From NCBI GenBank assembly GCA_029891385.1, contig CM057231.1:21855300-21919299 (forward strand): 64,000 nucleotides of DNA, written 5' to 3'. A program made the position numbers and the translations under genes. The stretch comes from Erythroxylum novogranatense (Eukaryota; Streptophyta; Magnoliopsida; Malpighiales; Erythroxylaceae). Below, one piece after another: positions 10,801 to 23,340 of this stretch. The notes under the pieces are model-generated. The model was not told where the DNA came from, made no database searches, and saw only the letters and a list, made by a program, of their open reading frames with translations. Every line of letters begins with the position of its first letter. The first letter of the stretch is position 1.

Positions 10801-12777
10801 AAAATATTTGGAAATTTGATTGAAAGTGAACAAAATTGGATTATGTGAATTTAGAAAAATGCCATGTTAGGCGTTCGAGTGTGAATGATGTGAAAGTACA
10901 TGTTTATGTGGGTTTGTAGTGATCCCCTCCGTTAGCAAGTGTGCACTTGTCTATATAGGCTTTGCCAGCCTGCCCGCTAGTGGCATAGAAGCTCCGAAAT
11001 CGGACTCCCCTCTGTTCACGGCTACACATGACCGCTTGGCTGGATTGTGTAGTACGTCCTGTTAGGATCACCCAAACCAGTTAATGTGTTAAGTGATTTG
11101 TATTGGATGTCATGGTATAACCCATGAACACACGCCATGAGATAACTCGCAAACACCTACGGGTGGGGTGTGGGGTCCGACATCAAACCGCTTGTTATGT
11201 GGCTATGTACTTTTGTGTTATACGTGTTGAATTTGAAAATCCATTTGTGATGTGATTATGTGATTTTGTGTTATATTCGTTGACTTTGTAAATGTTTGTC
11301 TTATTGGAAACGTTTTGCGACAAATACAGTTTTGAAAATTGAAAATGTTCTTTTTTTTTCTTAATGTAACTTTGCATGAAAAATGAATAAATGAAATGGT
11401 TTTTCGCTTATTTCTTGCTTATTAAGTTTTTACCACTTGAGCCGCCGAGCTCACCCCCATTTTCCTCCGCAGGTCGTAAGTTTAGAAATTGAGTAGCCGT
11501 ATCGGGATTGAGGCAACTCCGATGCATTTTGTTATGTTAGAAGTCATATGATAGAAAACAAGGCTTTGGATAGCGTTTTGACCCTAAGGATGTACTTTGT
11601 ACTGTGTTCTTTGAATTTGTGACGTAAACGGGCTAAATGTCCTTTGATACTTTATATTGGTTTATTTCCTTGTAAATATAAATATTTTAAAGTTTCAATG
11701 TATCTTGTATAAGTTTCTTATGTATATGGTTGTATGGTGAAATTGGACAAAAAGAAAGAGTAAGTAAGAATTTCTTTATGTTTTGAAAACCATTAGAATC
11801 TTAAGAGTGAGATTGCTTTGTGGTTTGAGATATGGATAGAAGCCTAAGAGTGTGTTACTGCCTTTGGAGTTTGGGTTGTGCTATTGAGTTTGGAAGATTG
11901 AAGTGAGTTTTATGCAGGTTTGGAGCTTTGATGAGTTAAATTGAAGATTTTGGCTAGAGCATTTTTAGGGGAGGTGCTGTCCAATTTTTTTTAAAATGGA
12001 CAGAAACTTCGCTTAGGTTTTAGACCTCCTAAACAGTTGATTTGGATTAAGAGGTCTTCTGGAAGATCGTAGAACATGTTAATATCTTTAAAATGGTATA
12101 AAATGGGTCATTTTTCGACTTAGGACGAAACAGTTATAAACGTTTGAAGTTTGCTGCCCATTATTCATTTTGGTTCTCGGGTTACTATTCATTTGGCCAT
12201 TTTGGGCTGAATCGTCGAACGGATTTTTCGTACCTTTATAGCGGGAATCGATTTTTCCATCCTTCATGAAGGATGTAGAGGGTCTTTTAATCTTTCCAAC
12301 GAGGTATGATATGTCATATTCGGAGTTAGGAGTAAAAAGTTATGAGGGTCGGAAATTGGCTGTTTACTATTCATATGGTCATTTACTATTCATTTGGTCA
12401 TTTCCAATTTCCCTCTTATAACTCTTGCATTTGAGTTCTCATTTTGGATATGTATGAGTGTATATAAGAGTATGAAAAATTTGAGATTTGTATATGGATG
12501 AATTTCCAATGTGGGAATTATTTGTATTTGATTCAAATGAGCTTGAATATGATGGTTATAATAAAAAGAAAAGGAAAAAAAATTCATACCGGATTTTGGA
12601 ACGTCTTAGGGTTTCCAACGCGATTATGTTCATCTATTCGAATGTGTTTCTGTGTTCTCGAATGTCGGCTCCGTTTGTTAAGTATCGATTCCGCTTCGTT
12701 TCGTTTTGCTCCGGTATTTTCGTTTTCTGTTTTTTTGTTTTTCGGTTGGGATCCGGTTTCCGGATCGGGTCCCAACA
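7838..12777 (+). repeat. Solo LTR F (same family as element H)
   Basis: A 4,940-bp LTR that starts TGTTGGACCCCGAAC and ends GATCGGGTCCCAACA, flanked by perfect 5-bp duplications GTCCA (7833-7837 and 12778-12782). There is no second LTR, PBS or polypurine tract, so it is a solo LTR left by LTR-LTR recombination. Ends and interior match the LTRs of H at 55124-59420 read on the opposite strand. It contains a purine-rich leader (about 9520-9720), the GAGCTCACCCCC..CAGGT block at 11448-11475, and several copies of the 95-bp module (8165-8790). Confidence 0.88.
8100..8800 (+). repeat. Tandem-like modules inside LTR F
   Basis: Three to five imperfect copies of the block ..ttgtag..ataaagtttg..ttttttcgatatcggg..gagagttatga, at about 8165-8255, 8330-8425, 8535-8610 and 8700-8795. 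Between them sit short gtttgactttttgact repeats. The same module occurs inverted in LTRs A, B and H. Confidence 0.65.
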
Positions 12778-15163
12778 GTCCATCTTTTTGAATTCAACAC
12801 CAAAGGCTACTAATCTTTTTGGAAAGATAGATAAACATCTTAGGAATCTATTGCTTTAAGAATCGTTTAATTTGGAGGTTGGGTCATGAAGTTATGGCCA
12901 AAAGAGTAGACCATGCTCTTGTTCTTAATCATGTTGAACCTATCTCGGGACAATTGACATAACTTTCACTAGAGACGTCGGATTAAGATTTTATTTATAT
13001 GGGTGTGAAGAGTACTTCTAGATCTATAACTTTTATGAAGAGTGAAAAATGAGATTTTGTCATTTTAAGGGTCAAAGCACAGACCGTGTAACTTTCAGGT
13101 CTAGCAGTTTTTCAACATCAGGAATACATGGCCAGTGTGATTTTACACGGCTTGACCGTGTAACCTTCAGGTTTAACAAAACTTTTCACTCTCCAAGACC
13201 ACTCCAGTGGATCCTAAACCCATCCTAATATCCCTTTGACTCATAATCTTTCCAAATCGAACAATCCTAGTGTGATATCAATCTATATGCTCTAATTATT
13301 CGAGATACACATCCTGTGCAAAATCACCTACTTAAAAAATCATATCTCTCAACTTCGATATCCAAAAATCGCATACATTATACCGTTAGAAAGATAAAAG
13401 GATACGCTACAACTTTTATGAAGACAAATTTGTCTAATTTATCATATATTAATATAGATTTTCTCCTGAAGTCAGAACACACACTTTCCCCTCATGAAAA
13501 ACTTGAGAATTATCCCAACTTCACTTCCTCTATTGCAATATCTTTCATAACGATTTCAACTACCAATTAGAATTCATCAAACTCTTAACCTCAATTCATT
13601 TAACTCTTCACATTTAACTACATCTCATCATTAATAATTCCTATCTTTCTTTTCCATAACATCTCACTTATGTATATATATATATAACAATAATTCATGT
13701 TCAAAGTTCATCCATTCAAGTGGAAAAACTTCTTCAATTATATCTAAATCCAACTCAACTCATATCATCCATACACAATTCGAATTTCATTAATATCATA
13801 AGATAAGTGTTTACAAAGCTTTAATGGCATCTCCTGCCACAATACATCATCAATATCAAAATCCAAAATACAAAAGATGCAAAACCCAATATTTCTCGAA
13901 ATGCATCTAAAGTCTTGCTTTTACAAAATCTAATTTGAAATACAAAAAATGCATAATCAAAATGATGCCTTGAATCTTGATTTCTCGATCTCATTCTTTT
14001 CACCTGAAGATGGGACGAAAAGGGGGTGAGCTTGACAGCTCGTGGGTAACAGTTTATAATCGATAACAAGCAAAATCATTGACATTATTCATTTGTCATA
14101 TAAAATTCTTATTGAATTCAAGAAAAACATAGTTCTCAACCAATTCACAATACTACAAATCATGTATTCATCAAATTGAGAATTCACAGATGCAATGCAC
14201 AATAAATGACTCAAGGGTTTCGTGGAACAAAATAGATAAACTGAAGTTTACTCTGTGAACGAAACGAGTTCACTTTTTGGATCTCATGGGCCACAAGCGG
14301 GCAGCTGGGAGAAGGCTTTATGTCGATGTGCACATGACTACAAAACGGTCCTCTCTCGCCCAAACACAATCAAAGCTTATGCTCAATTCAATCATTCACA
14401 ATTTCATATTCTCATGCCTTTTCTTCTTTCCATTCAAATCAAAATGCCATGACACAATTCAATGGCATAACATGATCATATATCACAATGCATTTTTTCC
14501 ACATTCACAACAATTCAAATCCAATCCATGAAACATATACACACATATAAGCAAATTCTTTAAATCATTTAAAAATAATATATGCTCATTTATGAAGTAC
14601 TTGAAATCATTTTATTCTCTTGATTTAAAAAACTTTAATAGCTCATTATTCAATTATAAACATGAAACCCACCTTATTTCGCTTGAGAATCCAACCCAAT
14701 TGTTCCCTTCCTCTTGCTCTTGGATAAGGTTTCTCTTGATTTCCTAAATCAATCCAATTTCCCATTCAATTCCAACTAAATAAAAATCCCTAAAATTTCA
14801 AAATCACAATAAATGAAATCAACATAAATCAAACTCAAACTTAACCAACCCATAGTCCATCTAGGTTAGAAAACCCAAAACCTAGCTTAGAAACCCTAAA
14901 AAATCAAATGGGTTCCCCTTAAACCATCTTCTTTCTCCATTCATTCGCAACACAAAAACCCTTTTTTTTTCTTTCTAACTCTTTCTCTAACAAAGCAAGA
15001 AGAGAAATAAAGCTTACCTTGAACAAATTCTCTTCCTTCTTCTTCTTCTTTTCTTCTTCTTCTTCTTTCCTTCTTCTTTTCTTCTCTCCACGACTCTCTC
15101 TCCCTCTTCTCTCTTCTAATTTTTGTTTTTTCCTCTTCAATGTAAGCCAAGTCTTCTTTCTTT

Positions 15164-15171
15164 CTTTTATA
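15164..15171 (-). promoter_or_regulatory. TATA box of LTR A (3' copy)
   Basis: Minus strand TATAAAAG, followed downstream by the purine-rich leader (plus-strand TTCTTC repeats at about 15030-15075). The other LTR has the same box at 50707-50714. The position within a complete LTR supports a core promoter. Confidence 0.55.
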
Positions 15172-15829
15172 CCCTTAATGAATCTAAAATGTCTACTTTT
15201 CCCTTCACTTAAAGCCTTATGTCTTTTAAGCTTAAGTGACTTGCCAACATTGTCCTTGATATCATCTTACTACCTTAATTCAATTAACCCATGTCATAAA
15301 GTCTTGCTCATATTAACATGCTAATTAACTTCACAAAATAACATAATTAATCTATCAATACCTCAAAATTATTTAAATCATGCCTAACTCCTTCCAAAAG
15401 TCCAGACGTTTTCTAATCAGATAATTGAAGAACTTTGATAACACCTCCTTCTTAAAAAATGTTCCCCATTATCTTAATTTTCTAATGACACCAAAATCAT
15501 TCAATTTGGTTCGAAAATCTGAAAGTTATATCTTAAATACTTTCGAACTGTTTTTGTACTAAAACAATATTCTGTGCTCAACTTTTATACACAAATTGAA
15601 ATTCTCTGAGACCAAATTAGAACTTGATTTCATCAAATAAGTTGTAACCCTATTTCTCTAGTTTAACCCAAATCAAGAATCACCTCATTCGAATAACTAG
15701 AGAAAGAGTTATGGATAAAACACCGAAGCATACTCCGTGATCATGTTTCAACTAAATTTTTGCAGCTTTCAACTTCTAACATTTCACATATAATAGTCCT
15801 AACATCTAAGAAAAGTTTGAGGTCAAACA

Positions 15830-15848
15830 ATTCTCCCCCCTTAAAGAA
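15830..15848 (-). other. Polypurine tract of element A
   Basis: Minus strand TTCTTTAAGGGGGGAGAAT directly abuts the LTR start TGTTTGACCTC. This primes plus-strand synthesis and confirms minus orientation. Confidence 0.8.
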
Positions 15849-16093
15849 TTTCATCTTCGTAATGCTTACCTGAGTGATCAAACCAATGGAGGTAATGTTT
15901 TTTCTCAATCTCCCAAGTAATTTCTTCACTCGAATAATTTCTTCCAAATGACCATAGTCAATAGACTCACTCGATTTTTCAATCATTTATTTATCATTCA
16001 CTTTCTTAAATAATTCCTTATTATATATATGTATGAGATTACTCACAATTTTTCGCTCCTTGCGTCAATAACACCAATATCAAATCATATCGA
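15849..16093 (-). pseudogene. 3' tail of element A pol
   Basis: Minus-strand reading DYGHLEEIIRVKKLLGRLRK and ITQVSITKMKFFKGGELF is a frameshifted pol tail. In another frame it resembles the WKK/WEEE..DLFD ending common in gypsy polyproteins, followed by the polypurine tract. The closely similar tail in B (19548-19700) supports homology. It was cut at TATTT (16094-16098) by insertion of element B; the rest of A resumes at 45127. Confidence 0.55.
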
Positions 16094-16196
16094 TATTTTT
16101 TTAGGCGTCATTTTCGGAACCCAACTCTTAAACGAAACCATATGATGTTGGCATACTTCAATGAAGTCTCCTTAACCATCATCAATTCCTCTTCTT

Positions 16197-16224
16197 GCTT
16201 TGATACCACAAATGTTGTGACCCG
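16197..16224 (-). other. Embedded PBS-LTR junction inside LTR B
   Basis: The minus strand reads CGGGTCACAACA, a 4-base spacer, then TGGTATCAAAGC, a copy of an LTR 3' end with its iMet-type PBS. It lies about 100 bp inside the true LTR end, and the same arrangement occurs in the other LTR at 32407-32433. Confidence 0.7.
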
Positions 16225-17452
16225 TTACCGAAACCCAATCTATTGCGAATATCACAAGACTCTCATATCTTTACTCATTAATAGATTACATACAATTAAT
16301 CATCATCATTACAATTCAATACCCTCAAAATTAAAGGGTTTTACAAAGCTATAATGGCTTTTCAAGCCGCCTCACAACATAATCCGAAAACGTAAAATAC
16401 CAAATAAGCAAATTCGGAGTGATGCCTTGACTCTCTTTCTCTCCATCTCTTGCTCATAACCTGGAGGTGGGGACAGGAGAGTGGGGTGAGCTTTACAGCT
16501 CGTGGGTAACATGTTTATAACTGAGAAACAAGTAAAAATCGTTAAAAAAAGATCATTCTAAAAAATTCTTATTGAATCATAAAACACATGTTCTCAAAAT
16601 TCTTGTCATGTAATTAAAACCACAACAACACAATTCATGCATTTTTCAACTTGTTTACGATTCATAAACACATAAGCATATCAAATGGCTCGAGGGTTTC
16701 GTGGAACAAAACTAGTCCACGTTTTAGATCTCGTGGGCCACAAGCGGGCAACCAGGAGAAGGCTTTTGTGCACGTGACTACAAAACGGTTCCTCTCTCGC
16801 CCAAACAAAGCACATAAGCAATGCTTAAAATCATTTTATCAAAATGAAATGCTTTCATACTTTTCATGTCCTTTTTCTTCTTTCCATTCAAATCAAAATG
16901 CCATAACACAATTCCATGGCATAACATGTTCATATATCACAATGCATTTTTGCATATTTACAACAATTCAAATCCAATCCATGAAGCATATACACACATA
17001 TAAGCAAATTCTTTAAATCATTTGGAAATAGTATATGCACATTTATGAAGTACTTGAAATCATTTTATTCTCTTGATTTGGGAAAAAAACTTTAATGGCT
17101 CATTATTCAATTATTAACATGAAACCCACCTGATTTCCTTGCTTATAGGCTTGCTCAAATATGCCTCTTCTCTTGATCCTCTTGTCTCTTTGATCCCTTG
17201 ATTCTTCACCAAATGAAGAGATCTTTAGTTCAAAAGGAAGCTCTTCTCTTCCGCTACTTGTTTCCTTTCTTGATTAACTCCAAAATATCTTTTGTAGGCT
17301 AGGGAAATTGAAACCCTAGCTTATTTTCCCTTCTTTCCCTCTTTCTCTTCTTCTCTTTGTACTTCTCTCTTTTTTTCATGACAGTCTCTCTCTTTTCTCT
17401 AAAATTTTTGTTCTTCTCTTCTACTTATTCTTCCATTCACGTTTTTCTCCTT

Positions 17453-17460
17453 CATTTATA
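17453..17460 (-). promoter_or_regulatory. TATA box of LTR B (3' copy)
   Basis: Minus strand TATAAATG, followed by a purine-rich leader. The matching box in the 5' LTR is at 33645-33652. Confidence 0.5.
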
Positions 17461-18249
17461 GGCAAGACAACACTTCTTCTTTCAGTTATGCCTTTAATGA
17501 TTGAGAATTGTCCTATTTGCCCTTCCAATTATGCCTTATGTCTTTTATACGTAAGTGTCTTGCCAAAAGCACCCATGTACATTCTGACATAGAAACTTTA
17601 TTCTAGAAGAATCTTCTCTATTGTCTTACGTTTCTAAGGACACCAAAATCATTCAATTTGGTTCAGCGATTCAAAAGATATGCTTCAAACATTTTTGGAC
17701 TACTCTTGTCCATAACAGTATACTATGCACGATTTTCATCTTAAATTTGAACATCTTCTAGACTGAATCACATTTCTAATTTTCAAATGATTTGTATCCC
17801 TACATCTCTTGTTTACTTCAAATCAACAATCATCTCATTTGGATCTCTATAGGTCAATATATCATCAGAATACTGAAGCATGTTCAGTAAAACATCCAAC
17901 TCATATTCTTCTAACCGAACCCCTCATTTTCGTCTAATAAATATTTTTCAATTCAACACCAAAAGCTACCAATTTTCTAGGAGAGGTATAAAAATTCAAT
18001 AGGAGTCTATTTCTTCAAGAATCACTTCATTCGAAGGTCGGATGACGAAGTTATGGCTAAAAGAATTCAACATGCTTATGCCCTTAATCAATTTGTACCT
18101 CTGCACAATTGCCATAAAGTTTTCTATAGATGTCATATTGAGTTCATTCTTAGACCATTTGAAAAAAATCATCTAGATCTACAACTTTCATGAAGACCAC
18201 AAAATGAAATTTTGTCTCTAAAAGGAAAATAAATAGGACAGAAGATGAC

Positions 18250-18655
18250 GATACTAACTAAGACGATGACCAGTAACTTCGTCTTAGTTTCGAATGAACA
18301 GTACTTCGTCTTAGTTTCAGATGAACAGTACTTCGTCTTAGTTTCAGATGAACAGTATTTTGTCTGGGTTTGGATGAACAGTACTTCGTCTTAGTTTTGG
18401 ATGAACAGTACTTCGTCTTAGTTTCGGATGAAAAGTATTTCGTCTTAGTTTCAGATGAACAGTACTTTTTCTTAGTTTCGATCAGCAGTACTTCGTCTTA
18501 GATTCAGATGAATAGTATTTGTCTTAGTTTTGGATAAACAATACTTCATCTTAGTTTCAGATGAACAGTACTTCTTCTTAGTTTTGATGAACAATACTTC
18601 GTCTTAATTTCGAATTAACAGTACTTCGTCTTAGTTTCGGATGAACAATACTAAG
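18250..18655 (-). repeat. 27-bp tandem array in LTR B (3' copy)
   Basis: About 15 imperfect units of cagtacttcgtcttagttt plus a variable tcggatgaa spacer (27 bp, some 25-26). Each unit carries the palindrome AGTACT and a TACTGTTCAT motif on the minus strand. The array is bounded by inverted ctaagacga / tcgtcttag sequence. Confidence 0.85.
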
Positions 18656-19530
18656 ACGGAGCAACATGTCAACTTGTAATGCTCGTATCTCTCAACTCCG
18701 ATATCCAAAATTTACAAACTTTATATCGTTGGATAGCTGGAAAGATCTTCTACAAATTCCAAGAGACAATTTCACCTAAATAAGCTCACATCAACCCATA
18801 AATATCCTTGAAGTTAGTACACAAATTTCCATAGCTGTCATATACACATATCCTATGCAACATCACAACTTATAATGATCATATCTTCCAATTACATTGT
18901 CCAAAAATTTCATACTTTATATAAATGGAAAGCTAGAAAGATAAGTTACAACTTTCATGAAGACAATTTTATCAAAATCTCTCTAGATCAACCTAGAACA
19001 TTTATAGAACTTTCGGATCAAAAATCTAACTCTCCACTACTATTCATTCCCAAAATTTTCAGACTTCAAATTTTCAAAAACTAACATTTCAAACTTTTAT
19101 TTCTAGTTTTTCTACTCCATTTCAATCAACTCATTCACCATAAATTCATACTACTCCAAAATATACAAGTTTAGTCAAAGAAATCATCAAAACCCAAATT
19201 TCATAATCAACCTATTCATGCTTTGTTACTTTTCTGCATTTTTAACTTTCATGCTCAAACACTATTTTTTCTCTCAACTTCCATTAACACAATCTTTCTT
19301 ACTCTAGACCATCATCTTATAATTGTCTTTTTCAACTCAAAAATCATTCTATTGGTTATCTCTAACACTCATATATTTAAGTACACTCATCATCAACTTA
19401 CTACATTCACTACCTTAATCTTGTATATCATTTCAAATTCAAGAATTCTCCTTTCTCTTTTCTCATAACTAATCACTAAAAATTTCTCATTTAATAGTTC
19501 TAACTTCAAAAAAAAATACAAGGTCCAACA

Positions 19531-19547
19531 TTTCTCCCCCCTTAAAG
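19531..19547 (-). other. Polypurine tract of element B
   Basis: Minus strand CTTTAAGGGGGGAGAAA directly before the LTR start TGTTGGACC. Confidence 0.75.
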
Positions 19548-19805
19548 AATTTCGTCCTCGAAATTCTTACTTGAGTGATCAAACAAATGGAGGAAATGAT
19601 GTCTTATACTTTCCTCAATCTCACAAGTAACTTCTTCACTCGCCTAGTTTCTTCCAAATGACCATAGTCAATAGACTCACTCGATCTTTCAATCACTTAT
19701 TTAATCAATCATTTTCTTAACTAATTCCTCACTATATAAATATCAAATTACTCAAAAATTTTCACTTCTTGAGTCGATAACACCAATATTATATCCTGTC
19801 AATAT

Positions 19806-20037
19806 CTCTGAACATACTCATATATATCACATTACAAATCTAAGACATCTTCGTTGGTACAACTAACTCATAAGTCAATGGTTCGGTTCTTAATAACTTT
19901 ATATGGACTAATACAATTCAAGCTTAATTGGTTCCTTATTCTAAACTTAGCACATTTTGCACTCAATCTAAACACACCTTGGGAAAGTGATATTCTCATA
20001 AACATTTCATCATTTACTTCAGATCTTCGATGTTGAT
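19806..20037 (-). pseudogene. Integrase C-terminal remnant of element B
   Basis: The minus strand reads SEVNDEMFMRISLSQGVFRL, then SAKCAKFRIRNQLSLNCISP and YKVIKNRTIDL before a stop. This is the gypsy integrase C-terminal domain pattern (a KV-F-V-P--G--RF---GKL-PR--GPY-I block), which binds DNA near the cDNA ends. Conserved Gly/Lys positions are replaced, and stops follow. It is homologous to 45130-45340 in element A. Confidence 0.6.
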
Positions 20038-22408
20038 CCACTAACTCCTTTATCTTATGAAATCAATTAATTTCTAAAACTGATCAATTTCACTTATCAA
20101 CAACCTTTCCAATCAATTTTGTCCTTAAACCCTTTTTAGGCCTTAGTCATCACAACATAAAAGTGAACGACTCTTTCTATCATGTAACTCCTCACACGAT
20201 ATTCTAATGAAATCACTATGATAATGATTGTTATGTTTGAAGTCAATCAAAATTGTACATCGATCTTATATTCTTATGAACCCCAAAAATATAAGCTTTA
20301 AGCATATCTCCAATAGCCAAGACTTAGTAACTCACAAGTGTGGTCATTTGCTTCTACCTCCTTAGCCATCAAACACTATCTCAGCGTATCCCTACTAGGA
20401 TGCCTATTATAGGTTGTTGTTTACGCTCCTCTAACATCTCTTTGTTCAATCATCTTTATTAGTACACACACTGCTCGATATTTGGATACGATATTATCAT
20501 TCTTCCGATTCAACTCAAAATTCCATATTCATTTTCAATTTCCTTGATGAGATTCATAGATTCTGAGCTCTCAATTTGGAATCTTCTGAACTTTCCATGT
20601 AAAACTGCTCTTTACACTCAATGACTAGATGTACTTCCTTTTTTCTCAAATCCTATGCTCTTTATTATACTAGATTGGATAACCTCAATATCTGAATTTG
20701 TAATATTCCATTATAAATTTGTCTATTCAATGTATCATATTACACACTAACTTTACCAATATAGCATTCATCTGTACATTCCTTTTAACTCAATAACTTC
20801 CTGAAACTTACAAAATCTGTACGTTCCCGAAATGACTCTGCACATCAATGTTTCCAAGACTTCAAAGCAATTGCCATCATAGTACTTCTAAACCATGTAT
20901 CAAAATCAACTTATAATACTTTAATTGTCTCATGCATACCAAAAACCCCTTTATACTGTTACAACAAATTGTATCATAATCTTTAATGTGAAACTTCATT
21001 ATATATGTTGCATAATCTTTAAATCCAACTGGCAAGATTAACGTTGAGGTTATAGTTCCTCAAAATTCTTCTTACATTCATCATTCATCCAGTTTACACA
21101 TTTTCCTCAAATGTTCAAAAGTATTCTTCTTGACTGTTCGAATACATTCAAGATCTCATCCATGATCGTTGTCACTAATTGATCGAATTTTTCTTGGATC
21201 ACTTAATTTTCTACTTCATGTTACGGTCGGGGCATTGAAAACTCCTACAGATATAACCTAAATTTCCTTGTGCCCATAATTAATTCTTGCAATTCCTTAA
21301 GTGACTAATTCTTCAATAAAGGTAATATTATTTCATGTCATTTTCAGTTTCCCACTTGACTTCTTTCCCCCTATGATTTTTCTCTTTTCATCCGATTCCC
21401 TTCAATTCACATCGACTTATTCGATGCCTATTCATTCGTACTAGTTCCTCCACATATTTCACTTTATTTGAATACTTCACTTTGTGTGTTGGTATCATAT
21501 TCCTCAGATTCAATTTGTATCTACCGAACATATTTAAATAGATTATAATGTGGACCTGCATTCTCCTCTCATTAGCAATAGTGTCACCTCGAATTTAAAA
21601 TCCTCTCTTATAGTTGGATACTTTACATCAAACAAAATACATACCCTTTTTCAATAACATATTCAACCTCTCCTGTTTAAGTCTCGGTTAGGGATAGGAC
21701 TCCCATACTCACTTTCGAATCATTACATATTCATTTCCAATTTGTTTCTTCATTGATCACTCTTAAACTGAATCGCCTGATCAACTTAACCCAATTTAGG
21801 AAAATTCTTCTTTGAAAGAAGATTCCTCGTTATAATCATTAATACTGTTCATGAAATCCTTATCAATCAACTATTTTCCATAATTTCCTATCAGTCCTTC
21901 TTAGTACCTCAAGAAGATCAATTTCACTATTCATAATATCTCAGTAGGATCAATTTATGCCATAGCTTACATGATCAAAACACCCCTTAATATAAGGCTC
22001 AATGAGATACTCAACAATTTCATTTACTCTAATATCTTGGCATATATCACCAAAATCATTACATCTTATCTAGAGATGTATTTATGTTAATTCACCAATT
22101 AGTAGCCTATGCTAAGGATACTTTAATCCAATTTAATTTTAGATAACTCTTCCCTTTTTTTTCATCACCTATGGTAACATCATTAACAATCTCAATTCCT
22201 TCCCAATTGATCACTACAAGCACTTCCACGTCTTGCTCTAACTCATCTTATACTTTGAACTATAATAACTATGACCAACAATATTCAAAAAGTCATAGAT
22301 TACTTCTTATATCATCTCCTCGCATATAATACACATAGGCTTATTATTCTCACTTATCATGGTATCCCTATTATCCGATGTGCACTTGCAATGACAAATC
22401 AACTTACC
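20038..22408 (-). pseudogene. Degenerate interior of element B (left part)
   Basis: About 2.4 kb expected to hold integrase and RT sequence by position. All frames are crowded with stops and no catalytic motif was found. Some blocks align with 45400-47900 of element A, so it is shared element sequence, not host DNA. Confidence 0.5.
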
Positions 22409-23340
22409 CTTGATGTAACATCCGGTCCCGAAGGAAAGGGTAAATTGGTCAATTTGGGACAGGCTAGTAATTTGCATTGCATATTTTGATTGAGCATTTA
22501 TTGGCCTCTAATTTTAGAGGAATGAGTCATTTGGCACATGCACATGTAGGTACATGCATTCATGATATTTTCCGGCAATTATTTGTGATTGAGATGGGAT
22601 TTGTGAAAATGATATGATTTATGTTTTATTGGGAATTATGGAACATTTGGGTCTGAATAGTTGAATTGGAAATGTTTTATAGTGACCGTTAATTGATAAT
22701 GACCCTTAGGAATTTTCTGGAAAGTCGAGAGAAAAAGTCTGGACCGGAAAATCCTCCGAGTGATGGACCGATCGATTTTATAGTACCAAAATAATTGTCT
22801 AATGGCAATGGGAAAGTTTGATTTATGATTTTAGAAATTAGCTTGTCGAGTCATTGAAATTCGGAGAATGAATTGGACTAGAAATGATTGTGAAAAGAGA
22901 AAGAGATTTAAATGTATTGTGAGGAAAAAGACTAGAGACTTGATTGTTTTACCTTAAATGCCTTAAGTTTTATAAGATTAAGAGAAAGGAAATCCTTTTC
23001 TCTCCTAGGGCTCGATCCTCTTCTCCTTCGATTGAGCTTCGTTTCCTTCTTCCTGCTTGATCCTCGCTTGTTTGCTTTCTTCTGTGCTAAGACCAACTCT
23101 AATCCTTGAAAGGATGAAGGATCATGAGGTTTTGGGTGAAAAACCGTGATTGTTAGGCTTGGAAGAAATTTTCGGAAGATTTGAAAGTTTGAGGCTCGAT
23201 TTGGTAAGTGATTGGCTTAAATGTTGTTATTTGTTAGTTAATGCATTCATGGGTTGGATTGTGAAAGGTTGGGGTAGTTATGGGTGAGTTATGACTGGTT
23301 TTAGAGAGAGAGATGAAAAAAGGGAATCGGAGAAGACGAC

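Larger units (their letters stand above)
2761..15829 (-). repeat. 3' LTR of element A, interrupted by E and F
   Basis: LTR segments are 2761-3031, 7673-7837 and 12783-15829 (3,483 bp joined). The plus-strand left end is TGTTGGGCATCG and the right end is GAGGTCAAACA. The segments are colinear with the other LTR at 47925-53400. In transcription order it holds a TATA box (15164-15171), a purine-rich leader (around 15010-15130), the conserved AAGCTCACCCC..CAGG block (about 14005-14042), copies of the recurring 95-bp module, an ACACGG..CCGTGT hairpin near 13140-13165, and an embedded PBS-LTR junction near 2796-2820. Confidence 0.85.
16099..19530 (-). repeat. 3' LTR of element B
   Basis: 3,432 bp. 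The plus-strand left end is TTTTAGGCGTC (decayed from TGTTGGGAGTC in the partner) and the right end is AAGGTCCAACA. It contains, on the minus strand, the integration-end sequence, two copies of the 95-bp module, a 27-bp array (18250-18655), a TATA box, the AAGCTCACCCC..CAGG block (16459-16504) and an embedded PBS-LTR junction at 16197-16235. Confidence 0.85.

Noticed and set aside
12488..12859. 123-codon open frame on the plus strand
   Set aside because: It crosses the end of solo LTR F and the GTCCA target duplication into LTR A, so it cannot be an ancestral gene; composition is unremarkable.
14880..14897. aaaccctaaa motifs (also 50430, 55750, 60645) as telomeric repeats
   Set aside because: Single copies inside LTRs, no tandem array; at most telo-box-like promoter elements.
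15019..15324. Ser/Phe-rich open frame on the plus strand, and Lys/Glu-rich frames opposite
   Set aside because: Produced by the TTC/GAA-rich leader of LTR A; the partner LTR (50562-50843) has the same low-complexity effect.
18250..18655. Regular direct repeats that could suggest a CRISPR array
   Set aside because: Units are contiguous and degenerate with no unique spacers, lie inside a plant LTR, and recur in the partner LTR at 43850-44245.
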